A stretch of DNA of 49,109 nt from Bacillus massilioanorexius. Its GTDB lineage: Bacteria; Bacillota; Bacilli; Bacillales; DSM-1321. This document shows positions 33,980 to 42,880 of the stretch, one piece after another. The notes below the pieces were generated by a model, which worked only from the letters and a program-made list of their open reading frames with translations, had not been told where the DNA came from and did no database searches. How positions within the stretch are numbered: the stretch's first letter is position 1; each line of letters starts with the position of its first letter. The DNA lies in the NCBI RefSeq assembly GCF_902374955.1, contig NZ_CABKRX010000074.1:1-49109 (forward strand), written 5' to 3'. The position numbers and the translations under genes were made by a program.

Positions 33980-34375
33980 AGCTATTCCTCCCAGGTTGTT
34001 TTGATCGACACTATTTATCATTTCCTTTTTTCATGATTTATTTCAAAAGGAAAAAGGAATTTACAAAATATCAAAGAATAACAAAGTACCTACCTTAAAA
34101 AACACTGTTATACTTTGTTATAGATTGACTGTTTTTAAAAGATTATAAAAATATAGTCAAAGTACATAGCAAAACATCAATAAGAAAAGAAGCAGGTCAA
34201 GTATGATCTATCCAAAAATAGTTAAGCGAGAAAGCTTACAAGCTACATGTGGATAGCAAGCGTTTTTCGCCATCTTCAACTAGTAAAAAAGAATTGACGG
34301 TGCTTATTCCAGACTATCATTACGTGAATAGTTAGAAAGTTTAACACCAAGTCGTATCAAAGGTGGTCATTTCCG
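33980..34375. other. Divergent intergenic region before the amidase gene
   Basis: About 390 bases between two divergent genes. I see no gene. A possible RNA fold sits at 34208-34256 (CTATCCA with TGGATAG, inner partial pairing near AAGCTT), but its significance is unclear. AAAGGTGG at 34360-34367 is the ribosome binding site of the amidase gene. Confidence 0.45.
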
Positions 34376-35881
34376 TTGAAATACAAGATATTATTCATTA
34401 CATTATTCGTGCTTTGTCTTACCTCTATAAAAATTGGTTATGCAAAGGAAGAAATTATCGTTCAAGATGAATATTTAAATGCCCGAAGCGGTCCAGGTAC
34501 AAACTATGAAATTGTTAAACGACTTAAACAAGGTGAATCCTATTCAGTCATAAAAAAACAAGATGATTGGATTAAAATTCGTTTAAACAATGATAAAAAA
34601 GCGTGGGTAGCAAGTTGGCTTGTATCAGAAATTAATAGTACTGAAAATGAAGGTAGAGTTACGAGTGAAAAATTACGTGTAAGAAGCGGTCCAAGTACAT
34701 CTGATGAAGTGTTAGGTAGCCTAAAAAAAGGCGAACAAGTAAAAATAGTGAAACAAGACGGAGAATGGTTACAAATTTCTTTTAAGGAACAAAAAGGTTG
34801 GGTTCATCATTCCTATATTTCATTTGAAGCCAATAAAAGCGAGAATCAAGAGATTTCTCCTCCTTATGCAACCATAACCGCTTCTCAATTAGTCGCTAGA
34901 GCTGAACCCTCTTTCAATGGAAAGCACGTGATGACACTTTCAAAAGAAAATAGTTATACACTTTTAAAGGAAAAAAATAATTGGGTACAACTTCAACTCA
35001 CCAAAAATAAAAAAGGCTGGGTTCCTAAATGGTATACAGATATAACACCTAAAGAAAAGCAATCTACCCCATCCAATAGTAAAGTTGAAGTTCTATATGA
35101 CAATGTTCCCTTACGTGAGACAAGCTCTGCTAAGAGCGATATTATAAAATACGTATCTAAAGGTGATAAATTGTCTGTTACAAGTATTAAAGATCACTAT
35201 TATGAAGTAAAATTACGATGGGGTAAAAAAGCCTATGTTGCTGGTTGGCTAGTGAAAGCAGATAGCCATACTCCACAAATCAAAAAGCCGAATGACGCTT
35301 ATACATTTCATAACAAAACGATTATCATTGATCCTGGTCATGGAGGAAATGATAGCGGTACAGTTGGAGCTTTAGGCACTTTAGAAAAAGATTTAACGTT
35401 AGAAACAGCATTACTTTTACAAAAAAAACTCGTAGCTTCAGGAGCCGATGTCATCATAACGAGAGCAAATGATGACTATCAATCGTTATCAGCACGAGTT
35501 CGTATGTCAAACTTTCGTCAAGCTGACGCATTTATTAGTATTCACTATGATAGTGCTGAGCAAAATGATGTTCGAGGGATTACGCCTTACTATTATCATA
35601 GCTATCAACAACCTTTAGCAAATAGCATTTATGAAAGTTTAGAGAAGGAAGAAAATCTTAAAATTCGCCCCGCAAGATTTGGCGACTATCATGTATTAAG
35701 AAACAATAGTCAGGAAGCTGTTCTTTTAGAATTAGGATATTTAAGTAACCCTAACGAAGAAGAGATTGTTATATCATATGATTATCAAAAAACAATTGTA
35801 CAGGCTATTTATAATGGATTAGGTACCTTTTTTCAAATAGTCAATAATGCAAAAAAGGCGTCTCAAATGTATTCTAGTTGA
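34376..35881 (+). CDS. yrvJ: N-acetylmuramoyl-L-alanine amidase with four SH3 domains
   Basis: The 501-residue exported cell-wall hydrolase starts with TTG at 34376. A signal peptide (ITLFVLCLTSIKIGYA) is followed by four bacterial SH3 domains at about 27-85, 95-150, 160-215 and 230-287 (motifs LNARSGPGTNYEIV, LRVRSGPSTSDEVL, LVARAEPSFN, VPLRETSSAKSDII). An Amidase_3 domain covers about 315-488, with zinc ligands in IIIDPGHGGNDSGT, the Glu of LTLETALLL, and SIHYDSAE; VLLELGYLSN carries the catalytic Glu. It cuts the MurNAc-L-Ala bond. The B. subtilis YrvJ is alike. Confidence 0.93.
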   Translation: MKYKILFITLFVLCLTSIKIGYAKEEIIVQDEYLNARSGPGTNYEIVKRLKQGESYSVIKKQDDWIKIRLNNDKKAWVASWLVSEINSTENEGRVTSEKLRVRSGPSTSDEVLGSLKKGEQVKIVKQDGEWLQISFKEQKGWVHHSYISFEANKSENQEISPPYATITASQLVARAEPSFNGKHVMTLSKENSYTLLKEKNNWVQLQLTKNKKGWVPKWYTDITPKEKQSTPSNSKVEVLYDNVPLRETSSAKSDIIKYVSKGDKLSVTSIKDHYYEVKLRWGKKAYVAGWLVKADSHTPQIKKPNDAYTFHNKTIIIDPGHGGNDSGTVGALGTLEKDLTLETALLLQKKLVASGADVIITRANDDYQSLSARVRMSNFRQADAFISIHYDSAEQNDVRGITPYYYHSYQQPLANSIYESLEKEENLKIRPARFGDYHVLRNNSQEAVLLELGYLSNPNEEEIVISYDYQKTIVQAIYNGLGTFFQIVNNAKKASQMYSS

Positions 35882-35894
35882 GACGCCTCTTTTT
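35852..35894. terminator. Bidirectional terminator overlapping the amidase stop codon
   Basis: The perfect 11-bp arms AGGCGTCTCAA and TTGAGACGCCT (35856-35866, 35878-35888) are flanked by A and T runs on both sides. The 3' arm contains the amidase TGA (35879-35881), so the terminator is partly coding. The convergent kinase gene ends at 35907. Confidence 0.93.
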
Positions 35895-35906
35895 TATTTA
35901 CATCAT

Positions 35907-37256
35907 CTATTTTTCTATGGGTAATGAAAAGGTAAAGGTACTGCCTACACCCATTTCACTTTCTACCGAAATAGACCCGCCATGTAATTCAACTATCCAT
36001 TTCACCATAGATAGTCCGAGTCCAATATTACCGCTTTCTTTTGAAGTACGGGAAGAATCGACACGATAAAATCGATTCCAGATTTTAGATTGATGTTTCT
36101 CTTCAATGCCAATACCATTATCAACGATTTTACCAACAACTTGGTTCCCATCTTTATATAATTGAACAAAAACCCATCCATTTTCTTTTCCATATGATAT
36201 GCCATTTGTAATTAAATTAATAAGAAGTCTAGTCATTAAAGTTTGATCGGCATAAATGATAATATCAGGCTCTATTTCTGTCTTCATTTCAATTTGTGCT
36301 TCATTAGCCATTAATGTTAACTCTTCAACAATAATTTCTGTTAGCTCACTAATATTTACTTTTTCCATAACAATATGATCTTTCTTACGATTCCCTCTTG
36401 CAAACATTAGTAGCTGAGAAATTAAAGATGACATTTTTTGAGCTTGTTTAAGAATTATCTCAAATGATTTTCGTGTTTCCGCTGATTGTTCACCATGCGA
36501 TAAAGCATATTCACATTGTGAAATAATAACAGAAGTTGGTGTTCTTAATTCATGTGAGGCATCCGAAGTAAATTGTTTCTCGCTTTCAAAAGATTTTTGC
36601 AATCGGTCGAACATATTATCAAATGTATGAGCTAAATAATAGATTTCATCATGCGCTCCCTTCATATTAATTCTTTGAGACAAATCATTTCCATCACCTA
36701 TTTTATTTGCTGATTGAATCATTTTTTGAATGGGATTAAACGCTCTTTTGGTAATGAGATATCCACCTAACGCGGCTATTAACACAAAAAAAGGAAACGC
36801 AATTAGTGTTATGATAATAATTGATTTTAATGCTGACGAAAGAGGATTTAAAGAGGTTATCCCACGAATCCAAAGCTCTTCATTCCATCTAATATCGTAA
36901 ACAAGCCACTTTTGATCACCACTATTAACCGTTTGAATACTTTCCGATAAAAATTTCGTATTCTCTTTAAATCCTGACGGAGGAAAACCTTTTACTAGTT
37001 CCCCACTTTTATCGTAAATCAGTAAGCTTACTCCATCATCAAATAGCTCCAAATCATCATCTATTTCTACTACTCCATGCTTATATTCGATATCTTCAGC
37101 AGCATCCTTTACCACATCCTCTAAAGCGTCCTCTGTATTAAATAATAAAACTTTATCTGCAGATGCCATGACAAACACTAATACAATCGTTAAAATAAGT
37201 ACGATTAGACCAGTATACCAAAGCGTAACCTTCCATTTAATTGACAGATGTTTCAT
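35907..37256 (-). CDS. Sensor histidine kinase
   Basis: The 449-residue HisKA kinase has two membrane helices (about 9-30 and 143-167) around a 110-residue external sensing domain. A HAMP domain follows, then the phosphoacceptor H in SDASHELRTPTSVI. The ATPase domain has the N box LLINLITNGISYG, G1 VDNGIGIEEKH, and G2 NIGLGLSMVK. It starts with an ATGA overlap with the response regulator upstream, so the two are translated together. The extracellular part (acidic, DDDLELFDDGVSLLIYD) resembles no known ligand domain to me. The likely targets are the divergent lipoprotein and PepSY genes. Confidence 0.95.
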   Translation of the reverse strand: MKHLSIKWKVTLWYTGLIVLILTIVLVFVMASADKVLLFNTEDALEDVVKDAAEDIEYKHGVVEIDDDLELFDDGVSLLIYDKSGELVKGFPPSGFKENTKFLSESIQTVNSGDQKWLVYDIRWNEELWIRGITSLNPLSSALKSIIIITLIAFPFFVLIAALGGYLITKRAFNPIQKMIQSANKIGDGNDLSQRINMKGAHDEIYYLAHTFDNMFDRLQKSFESEKQFTSDASHELRTPTSVIISQCEYALSHGEQSAETRKSFEIILKQAQKMSSLISQLLMFARGNRKKDHIVMEKVNISELTEIIVEELTLMANEAQIEMKTEIEPDIIIYADQTLMTRLLINLITNGISYGKENGWVFVQLYKDGNQVVGKIVDNGIGIEEKHQSKIWNRFYRVDSSRTSKESGNIGLGLSMVKWIVELHGGSISVESEMGVGSTFTFSLPIEK

Positions 37257-37927
37257 TTTTCCACCCTCAATACATAGCCGGTTCCACGCACAGTATGAAT
37301 TAATTTTGTTTCATGTTGACTATCAATTTTTTTCCGTAAATATCGGATATAGACATCGATGATATTCGATCCACCTTCATAATCATAATTCCAAACATGC
37401 CGTTCAATCGTATCTCTAGTAAGAACTACCTCTTTATTACGAATCATATATTCTAAAATAGCAAATTCTTTACTAGAAAGATCAATTTTCTGATTCCCTC
37501 TCGTAACAATATGCGTATTACAATCTACAATTAAGTCTGCTATTTCAAAAATGTTCGATACATTTCCTGTTTGTTTACGTGTTAAAACTCTTAGTCTCGC
37601 TAATAATTCATCAAACGCAAATGGCTTTATTAAATAATCGTCTGCTCCTGTATCTAACCCTAGAACTCGATCCTCAATACTATCCTTTGCTGTTAAGAGA
37701 AGTACAGGAGTAGTATCGTGTTCTGTACGCATCTTTTTTAACACTTCTAATCCATTCATACCTGGAATCATTATATCCAGAATAATCACATCATAAGATG
37801 TCATATTTATAAAATCAATAGCATCATTCCCATTTTCACAGGCATCAACACTATAATGTTCAGCTGTTAATCTTTTTACAAAAATATCTTGTAAATCCAT
37901 TTCATCCTCAACAATTAAAATTCTCAT
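37253..37927 (-). CDS. OmpR family response regulator
   Basis: The 224-residue regulator has a receiver domain (acidic pair EDEMD, phosphoacceptor D in VIILDIMIPGMNG, and the KPF motif of DDYLIKPFAF). A winged-helix DNA-binding domain follows from about 128 (KIDLSSKEFAILEYMIRNKE, VDVYIRYLRKKID). Together with the kinase it is like the YkoG-YkoH pair of B. subtilis, which sits beside a PepSY protein gene (ykoJ). The start is behind AAGGAGG. The 266-base divergent gap to the lipoprotein gene should hold its binding sites, but I found no repeated motif by eye. Confidence 0.95.
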   Translation of the reverse strand: MRILIVEDEMDLQDIFVKRLTAEHYSVDACENGNDAIDFINMTSYDVIILDIMIPGMNGLEVLKKMRTEHDTTPVLLLTAKDSIEDRVLGLDTGADDYLIKPFAFDELLARLRVLTRKQTGNVSNIFEIADLIVDCNTHIVTRGNQKIDLSSKEFAILEYMIRNKEVVLTRDTIERHVWNYDYEGGSNIIDVYIRYLRKKIDSQHETKLIHTVRGTGYVLRVEK

Positions 37928-38193
37928 ACTACTTCCTCCTTACTTGTTGATGTTGCTTCTATCATAGTACAAAAACATTAAAGTATAATGAAAAAATAAG
38001 AAAATAAAATGGATTTTCACCTACTTATTTTTGTACTCTACTATACTCCCTTTAGAAACTATGTAGAAATACTTAGTTATTTTCTCAGTTAAAATAAACT
38101 ATCCTAAAAAATATTCGCTCATTAATCTCACTTTAATGTTTCTACAGTAATATTGCCTTGAGGTTAGAAAACAAAACATAGGGGGTAAATACA

Positions 38194-38700
38194 ATGATGA
38201 AGAAATGGATATTTCTTAGTGCATTAACCTTTTTTGGTCTAATTGGATGTTCAAATCAATCTACAGATGAAGCTACCATTCAAAAGCTCGAGAATCAAAA
38301 TAATGAACTTAAACGAGAAATCAATTCGCTAAAAGATAATCAAGCTGAAAACAAAACAAACTCTACTAATCAAACTCAGCAATCTAATATACCTATTATC
38401 AATGAACAAGAAATGCAAGCTATCCAAACAAAAGTTGCAAATATAGTAAAAGATACAAATAGCTTGAAACCAACAGGTACAAAAGAAGAGCAATTAAACC
38501 AATTCTTTTCAGCAAAAAAAGAATTAGATTTTGTAGATAACCAAATTGATTCTTATGATGATAATCTTGAGAGTAGCTATCATAACGGACAAATTACCCT
38601 AGAAAAATATAAAGCAATTGAAATTGAATTGGACAAACTTGAAGATCAACTCGACATAGCCGAAGATTCGCTCGAATTACTGTTCGGCATAGATGATTAA
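38194..38700 (+). CDS. Coiled-coil lipoprotein of unknown function
   Basis: The 168-residue protein starts at ATG 38194 (a second ATG follows directly). Its signal peptide ends in a lipobox, FFGLIGC, so Cys20 should be lipidated. A coiled coil at about 30-52 (IQKLENQNNELKREINSL) leads to an Asn/Gln/Thr-rich linker. A helical C-terminal part is acidic, with a final ELDKLEDQLDIAEDSLELL. I do not recognise a family. It is divergent from the two-component genes and 24 bases before the PepSY gene, so it may be a target or an accessory sensor of that system, which is inference. Confidence 0.85.
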   Translation: MMKKWIFLSALTFFGLIGCSNQSTDEATIQKLENQNNELKREINSLKDNQAENKTNSTNQTQQSNIPIINEQEMQAIQTKVANIVKDTNSLKPTGTKEEQLNQFFSAKKELDFVDNQIDSYDDNLESSYHNGQITLEKYKAIEIELDKLEDQLDIAEDSLELLFGIDD

Positions 38701-38724
38701 TTAAACTGAAAGAAGGGAATTACA

Positions 38725-39069
38725 ATGAAAGAAAAATTAAAAAATCACAAGAAAAAAATCATCATTTCACTTGTTGCCGTTATCGTACTTTGCCTTGCAG
38801 GCATTGGTACTTATTATGGATTATCCTATAATTACGCATTAAAGAACGAGAATTATAATGAAAAAGAGATTAAAGAAATCGCCTTAGCTCAAGTTAATGG
38901 AGAGATTATTAGAGTTCAAAAAGAGTTTGAAATTGAGGACGATCAAATATCACTTTCAGAATTTGAATATGAAGTTGAAATTAAGACTCCACAAAATACA
39001 CTTTCTCATGTAAAAGTAAGTTCTAGAACAGGAACAATTGAACTAGATGATAATTCAAATCACGATTAA
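38725..39069 (+). CDS. PepSY domain membrane protein
   Basis: The 114-residue protein has a basic N-terminus (KEKLKNHKKKI), one membrane helix at about 12-31 (IIISLVAVIVLCLAGIGTYY), and an extracellular PepSY-type domain (EKEIKEIALAQVNGEIIRVQ, EFEYEVEIKT, HVKVSSRTGTIEL). PepSY domains often inhibit proteases or act in envelope signalling. It follows the lipoprotein by 24 bases and is likely in the same operon, ending at a strong hairpin. The neighbourhood resembles ykoGH-ykoJ of B. subtilis. Confidence 0.85.
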   Translation: MKEKLKNHKKKIIISLVAVIVLCLAGIGTYYGLSYNYALKNENYNEKEIKEIALAQVNGEIIRVQKEFEIEDDQISLSEFEYEVEIKTPQNTLSHVKVSSRTGTIELDDNSNHD

Positions 39070-39083
39070 CAAATCATCACAAA

Positions 39084-39130
39084 AAGGGTCCTCAGAAAAG
39101 TGTTTTACATCACTTTTTCAGAGGACCCTA
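39084..39130 (+). terminator. Terminator of the lipoprotein-PepSY operon
   Basis: The arms AGGGTCCTC and GAGGACCCT (39085-39093, 39121-39129) enclose an inner pair (GAAAAGTG with CACTTTTTC), forming a long stem. A T run does not follow strongly, so efficiency is uncertain. Confidence 0.72.
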
Positions 39131-39221
39131 CGCTTTATATTATCTCCATTTTTATAGATATATTTTTTGTATAAGTATAGAAGCTGTCGTATACGTTGTT
39201 GTCTATTAACAAGAAATGAAT

Positions 39222-39290
39222 ATAGGCTGAGTTGAATTCGTTTCAGGAGTCTCGCACCTTCCGCTCCAATCAACCTTTTAGACTCATTTT
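39222..39290. repeat. Decayed dispersed repeat, second type, copy C
   Basis: ATAGGCTGAGTTGAATTCGT followed by TTCAGGAGTCTCGCACC and CCGCTCCAATC is like the copies near 24394 and 8787, though the GC-rich core is mostly lost. The 300-base gap between the PepSY operon and dtd contains no gene. Confidence 0.5.
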
Positions 39291-39381
39291 ATTCACAAAA
39301 CTTATGATATGCTTTGTCATATACTATATTTATTTTACTCTTTGGTTGCTAAAGGGAGTTAATTACAAATAACAAAAATAT

Positions 39382-39422
39382 AAGAGAGTGTCCACCATAT
39401 TTAATATTTTGGACACTCTCTT
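39382..39422 (-). terminator. Terminator of relA-dtd
   Basis: The 13-bp arms AAGAGAGTGTCCA and TGGACACTCTCTT (39382-39394, 39410-39422) enclose a 15-base AT loop. It lies about 20 bases past the dtd stop on the minus strand; the stem is perfect, the T run weak. Confidence 0.82.
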
Positions 39423-39440
39423 TATGGTTTTGCACCTTAC

Positions 39441-39878
39441 TTATTTCTCTAATATGAGGGTTACTGGACCATCATTGATTAATTGTACGTCCATCATTGC
39501 ACCAAATATACCTGTTTCTACCTTTACTCCTTTACTAGAAAGAGCCTCGTTAAAAACATTATAAATCTCATTTGCAAATTCTGGCTTTGCTGCTTCCATA
39601 AAATTAGGTCTTCTACCTTTTTGACAATCTCCATATAAGGTAAATTGAGAAATAGATAAAATGTCCCCGCCGACATCTAATAGAGAAAGATTCATCTTAC
39701 CTTCTCCATCCTCAAAAATACGTAGGTTCACTACTTTATCAGCTAAAAATTTGGCTGCATCTACTGTATCTTCATGTGTAACACCAACTAGTAGTACTAA
39801 ACCATTATCAATTTTCCCTACTACTTTTCCATCGACAGTAACACTAGCTTGTTTTGAACGCTGTAACACAATTTTCAT
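39441..39878 (-). CDS. dtd: D-aminoacyl-tRNA deacylase
   Basis: The 145-residue enzyme removes D-amino acids wrongly attached to tRNA. The N-terminal MKIVLQRSKQASVTVDGKVVG, the active-site SISQFTLYGDCQKGRRP, and the C-terminal cross-subunit motif NDGPVTLILEK are all present. Its ATG follows the relA stop by 10 bases with AGAGGTAG upstream, so it is translated from the relA message. The pair relA-dtd is conserved in Bacillus (yrvI). Confidence 0.96.
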   Translation of the reverse strand: MKIVLQRSKQASVTVDGKVVGKIDNGLVLLVGVTHEDTVDAAKFLADKVVNLRIFEDGEGKMNLSLLDVGGDILSISQFTLYGDCQKGRRPNFMEAAKPEFANEIYNVFNEALSSKGVKVETGIFGAMMDVQLINDGPVTLILEK

Positions 39879-39888
39879 GTTCTACCTC

Positions 39889-42090
39889 TTAATTCATAAT
39901 TCTTCGAACAGAATATACATCTGGGATTTGCTTAATTTTTTCTACCACTTTATGCAAATGACTAATATTATGAATAGAAATTGACATATTAATAAGAGCC
40001 ATATTATTTCGGTCTTTTTTACCCGTAACAGCCGAAATATTTGTTTTTGCTTCATTTACTACTTGAAGCACTTCATTAAGTAGTCCTTGGCGATCATACC
40101 CGTTAATTTCTATATCCACATTGTATTCCTTGCTCTCACATTCTCCTGATTCCCATTCAACTGGAATCAATCGATTTTCTACATCTTCACCAACGATATT
40201 TGGACAATCTCTTCTATGAACGGAAACTCCGCGACCTTTCGTAATAAATCCGACAATGTCGTCACCAGGAACTGGATTACAACATCTTGACATACGTATT
40301 AATAAATTATCTACACCTTTAACACGAACACCAGAATCACGTTTTTTAGAAATTCTTAAGGACGATTTAATATCGGAAGTTGCTTCGGTAATTTTTGTCA
40401 GCTGCTCTTCTTGCTCTTTAATTTTACGCCATTTTTCCGTTAATCGATTGGCAATTTGGGCTGCTGTTATACCGTTGTAGCCAACAGCTGCATACATATC
40501 ATCAGCATTCGTAAAATTGAATTTATCCGCAACGCGCTTAATATTTTCACTTGTTAAAACTTCTTTTAAATCAAACTCCATATTTTTGATTTCTTTTTCA
40601 ACAAGCTCTCGCCCTTTTTCAACATTTTCTTCACGGCTTTGTTTCTTAAAGAATTGACGAATTTTATTCTTCGCCTGAGAAGTTTGAGTGATTTTCAACC
40701 AATCTTTACTAGGACCATAGGAATGCTTAGAAGTTAGGATTTCAATAATATCACCAGTTTTTAATTTATAATCTAGCGGTACCATCTTTCCATTCACTTT
40801 TGCACCAATTGTTTTATTACCAATTTCCGAGTGTATTCTATAAGCAAAGTCAATCGGAATGGATCCTGATGGAAGTTCGATGACATCACCTTTTGGCGTG
40901 AAAATAAATACCATATCAGAGAATAAATCAATTTTTAATGATTCCATAAATTCTTGTGCATTAGATGTATCATCTTGGAATTGCAAAATCTCTCTAAACC
41001 AGCTCAATTTCTTTTCTAAAGGTAATTCGGTTGTAGTTTCCTTGCCCTCTTTATACGCCCAATGAGCAGCAATACCTAGTTCAGCGATTCGATGCATCTC
41101 AAATGTACGTATTTGCACTTCAAGTGGATCACCTTTCGGGCCAATCACTGTAGTATGAAGAGATTGATACATATTAGGCTTTGGCATTGCAATATAATCT
41201 TTAAAACGACCAGGCATTGGCTTCCAACAGGTGTGAATAATTCCTAGAACAGCATAACAATCTTTTATACTATTTACTTGGATTCTAACAGCCAATAAAT
41301 CGTAAATTTCACTAAATTGTTTATTCTGTAGTGTCATTTTACGATAAATACTATAAATATGTTTAGGACGCCCAGAGATTTCAGCTTTAATTTGTACTTC
41401 TTCTAATTGCTCACGTACTTCAAAAATAACCTCTTCTAAATACTCTTCCCGTTCATTTCGCTTCTTCTTCATTAAATTAACAATACGATAGTATTGCTGT
41501 GGATTTAAGTAGCGAAGAGCGATATCTTCTAACTCCCACTTAATTGTGGAAATACCTAAGCGGTGAGCCAAAGGTGCAAAAATTTCTAACGTTTCGTTGG
41601 AAATTCTTCGCTGTTTCTCCGCAGGTAAATGTTTTAGAGTTCTCATATTATGCAGACGGTCTGCTAACTTAATTAAAATCACTCGTATGTCTTGCGCCAT
41701 AGCGACAAACATTTTTCGATGATTTTCAGCCTGTTGTTCTTCATGAGATTTATACTTAATTTTCCCCAGCTTCGTTACACCGTCAACAAGCATAGCAATT
41801 TCTGGATTAAAATTCTCTTCTAAATCTTTTAACGTTACATCCGTATCTTCAACAACATCATGAAGAAAACCAGAAGCAACCGTTGATGCATCTAGTTCAA
41901 GATCAGCTAAAATTCCAGCTACTTGAATTGGATGAATAATATAGGGCTCTCCGGACTTACGATATTGATCTTTATGAGCATTTTCAGCATAGTGAAATGC
42001 TTTTTCGACAATTGCAACATCTTGTGGTTGCAAATAAGACTTTGTTCGTTCTATCACTTGTTTTGAAGTTACTATATGTTCGTTCGCCAT
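39889..42090 (-). CDS. relA: (p)ppGpp synthetase/hydrolase RelA
   Basis: The 733-residue Rel protein both makes and degrades (p)ppGpp. The HD hydrolase domain lies at about 50-160 (HKDQYRKSGEPYIIHPIQVA, GFLHDVVEDTDV). The synthetase follows at about 240-350 (RPKHIYSIYRKM, DLLAVRIQVNSIKDCYAVLG, YQSLHTTVIGP), then TGS (about 393-455), the zinc-finger/CC motif region (MSRCCNPVPGDDIVGF), and ACT at about 655-733. All domains are complete. The start is behind AAGGTGG. Apt lies upstream but is separated by a terminator, so relA probably has its own promoter in 42091-42330, which I could not pin down. Confidence 0.97.
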   Translation of the reverse strand: MANEHIVTSKQVIERTKSYLQPQDVAIVEKAFHYAENAHKDQYRKSGEPYIIHPIQVAGILADLELDASTVASGFLHDVVEDTDVTLKDLEENFNPEIAMLVDGVTKLGKIKYKSHEEQQAENHRKMFVAMAQDIRVILIKLADRLHNMRTLKHLPAEKQRRISNETLEIFAPLAHRLGISTIKWELEDIALRYLNPQQYYRIVNLMKKKRNEREEYLEEVIFEVREQLEEVQIKAEISGRPKHIYSIYRKMTLQNKQFSEIYDLLAVRIQVNSIKDCYAVLGIIHTCWKPMPGRFKDYIAMPKPNMYQSLHTTVIGPKGDPLEVQIRTFEMHRIAELGIAAHWAYKEGKETTTELPLEKKLSWFREILQFQDDTSNAQEFMESLKIDLFSDMVFIFTPKGDVIELPSGSIPIDFAYRIHSEIGNKTIGAKVNGKMVPLDYKLKTGDIIEILTSKHSYGPSKDWLKITQTSQAKNKIRQFFKKQSREENVEKGRELVEKEIKNMEFDLKEVLTSENIKRVADKFNFTNADDMYAAVGYNGITAAQIANRLTEKWRKIKEQEEQLTKITEATSDIKSSLRISKKRDSGVRVKGVDNLLIRMSRCCNPVPGDDIVGFITKGRGVSVHRRDCPNIVGEDVENRLIPVEWESGECESKEYNVDIEINGYDRQGLLNEVLQVVNEAKTNISAVTGKKDRNNMALINMSISIHNISHLHKVVEKIKQIPDVYSVRRIMN

Positions 42091-42337
42091 GAAACCACCT
42101 TAAATATATAATAGACAAGCACGGTCAATCTCCGTTTCTTGTTAACCCCACTAATTTCCGTAGTAAAAATTCACCTATCAATCAATCGACAATACGACAG
42201 TGTATTGTTACTATTATCAAAAAAAAATGAAAGAAAGTAAAGTGGTTAATCCTTCATTTTTCCTGAAATTTATCCATCATTCGCTAAAAAGTAATCTTAA
42301 CTATTAATTATATATCATTTTATCAAATTTTATAAGA

Positions 42338-42364
42338 AAAACCTTGTCATTAAGACAAGGTTAC
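42338..42364 (-). terminator. Terminator of apt
   Basis: The perfect 9-bp arms AACCTTGTC and GACAAGGTT (42340-42348, 42354-42362) have a 5-base loop. The 3' arm continues into TTTTTC on the minus strand. It lies 6 bases past the apt stop and separates apt from relA. Confidence 0.9.
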
Positions 42365-42367
42365 TAA

Positions 42368-42880
42368 TTAAAATTCCATTAAAGTTAAAACATCATATCC
42401 GTCTAATTTTGAACGGCCATCTAGCTCAGTTAGTTCTATTAGGAATGCAATACCTGCTACAATTCCACCTAGCTCTTCAACTAGCTTAATCGTTGCATCA
42501 ATTGTTCCACCAGTTGCCAATAAATCGTCAGTAATTAAAACTCGTTGTCCTGGTTTGATTGCATCTTTATGGATTGTTAACACATCTGCTCCATATTCTA
42601 AACCATAATTTACTTTTATTGTTTCTCGTGGCAATTTACCTTCCTTACGAACTGGAGCAAAGCCTACTCCTAAAGAATAAGCTACTGGACAACCAATGAT
42701 AAATCCTCTAGCTTCTGGTCCTACTACTAGGTCAATTTTTTGTTTTTTTGCATATTCAACAATTTGATCTGTAGCATAACGATATGCATCTCCGTTATCC
42801 ATTAATGTTGTAATATCTTTAAAAACAATACCAGGCTTTGGCCAATCAGGTACTATAGTAATATATGGTCTTAAATCCAT
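42368..42880 (-). CDS. apt: Adenine phosphoribosyltransferase
   Basis: The 170-residue enzyme salvages adenine to AMP with PRPP. The PRPP-binding motif is VLITDDLLATGGTIDA, and the purine-binding N-terminal part (GIVFKDITTLMDNG, GPEARGFIIGCPVAYSLG) is intact. The length is normal. Its ATG overlaps the last 10 bases of recJ, so translation is coupled. In B. subtilis apt also lies between recJ and relA. Confidence 0.97.
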   Translation of the reverse strand: MDLRPYITIVPDWPKPGIVFKDITTLMDNGDAYRYATDQIVEYAKKQKIDLVVGPEARGFIIGCPVAYSLGVGFAPVRKEGKLPRETIKVNYGLEYGADVLTIHKDAIKPGQRVLITDDLLATGGTIDATIKLVEELGGIVAGIAFLIELTELDGRSKLDGYDVLTLMEF

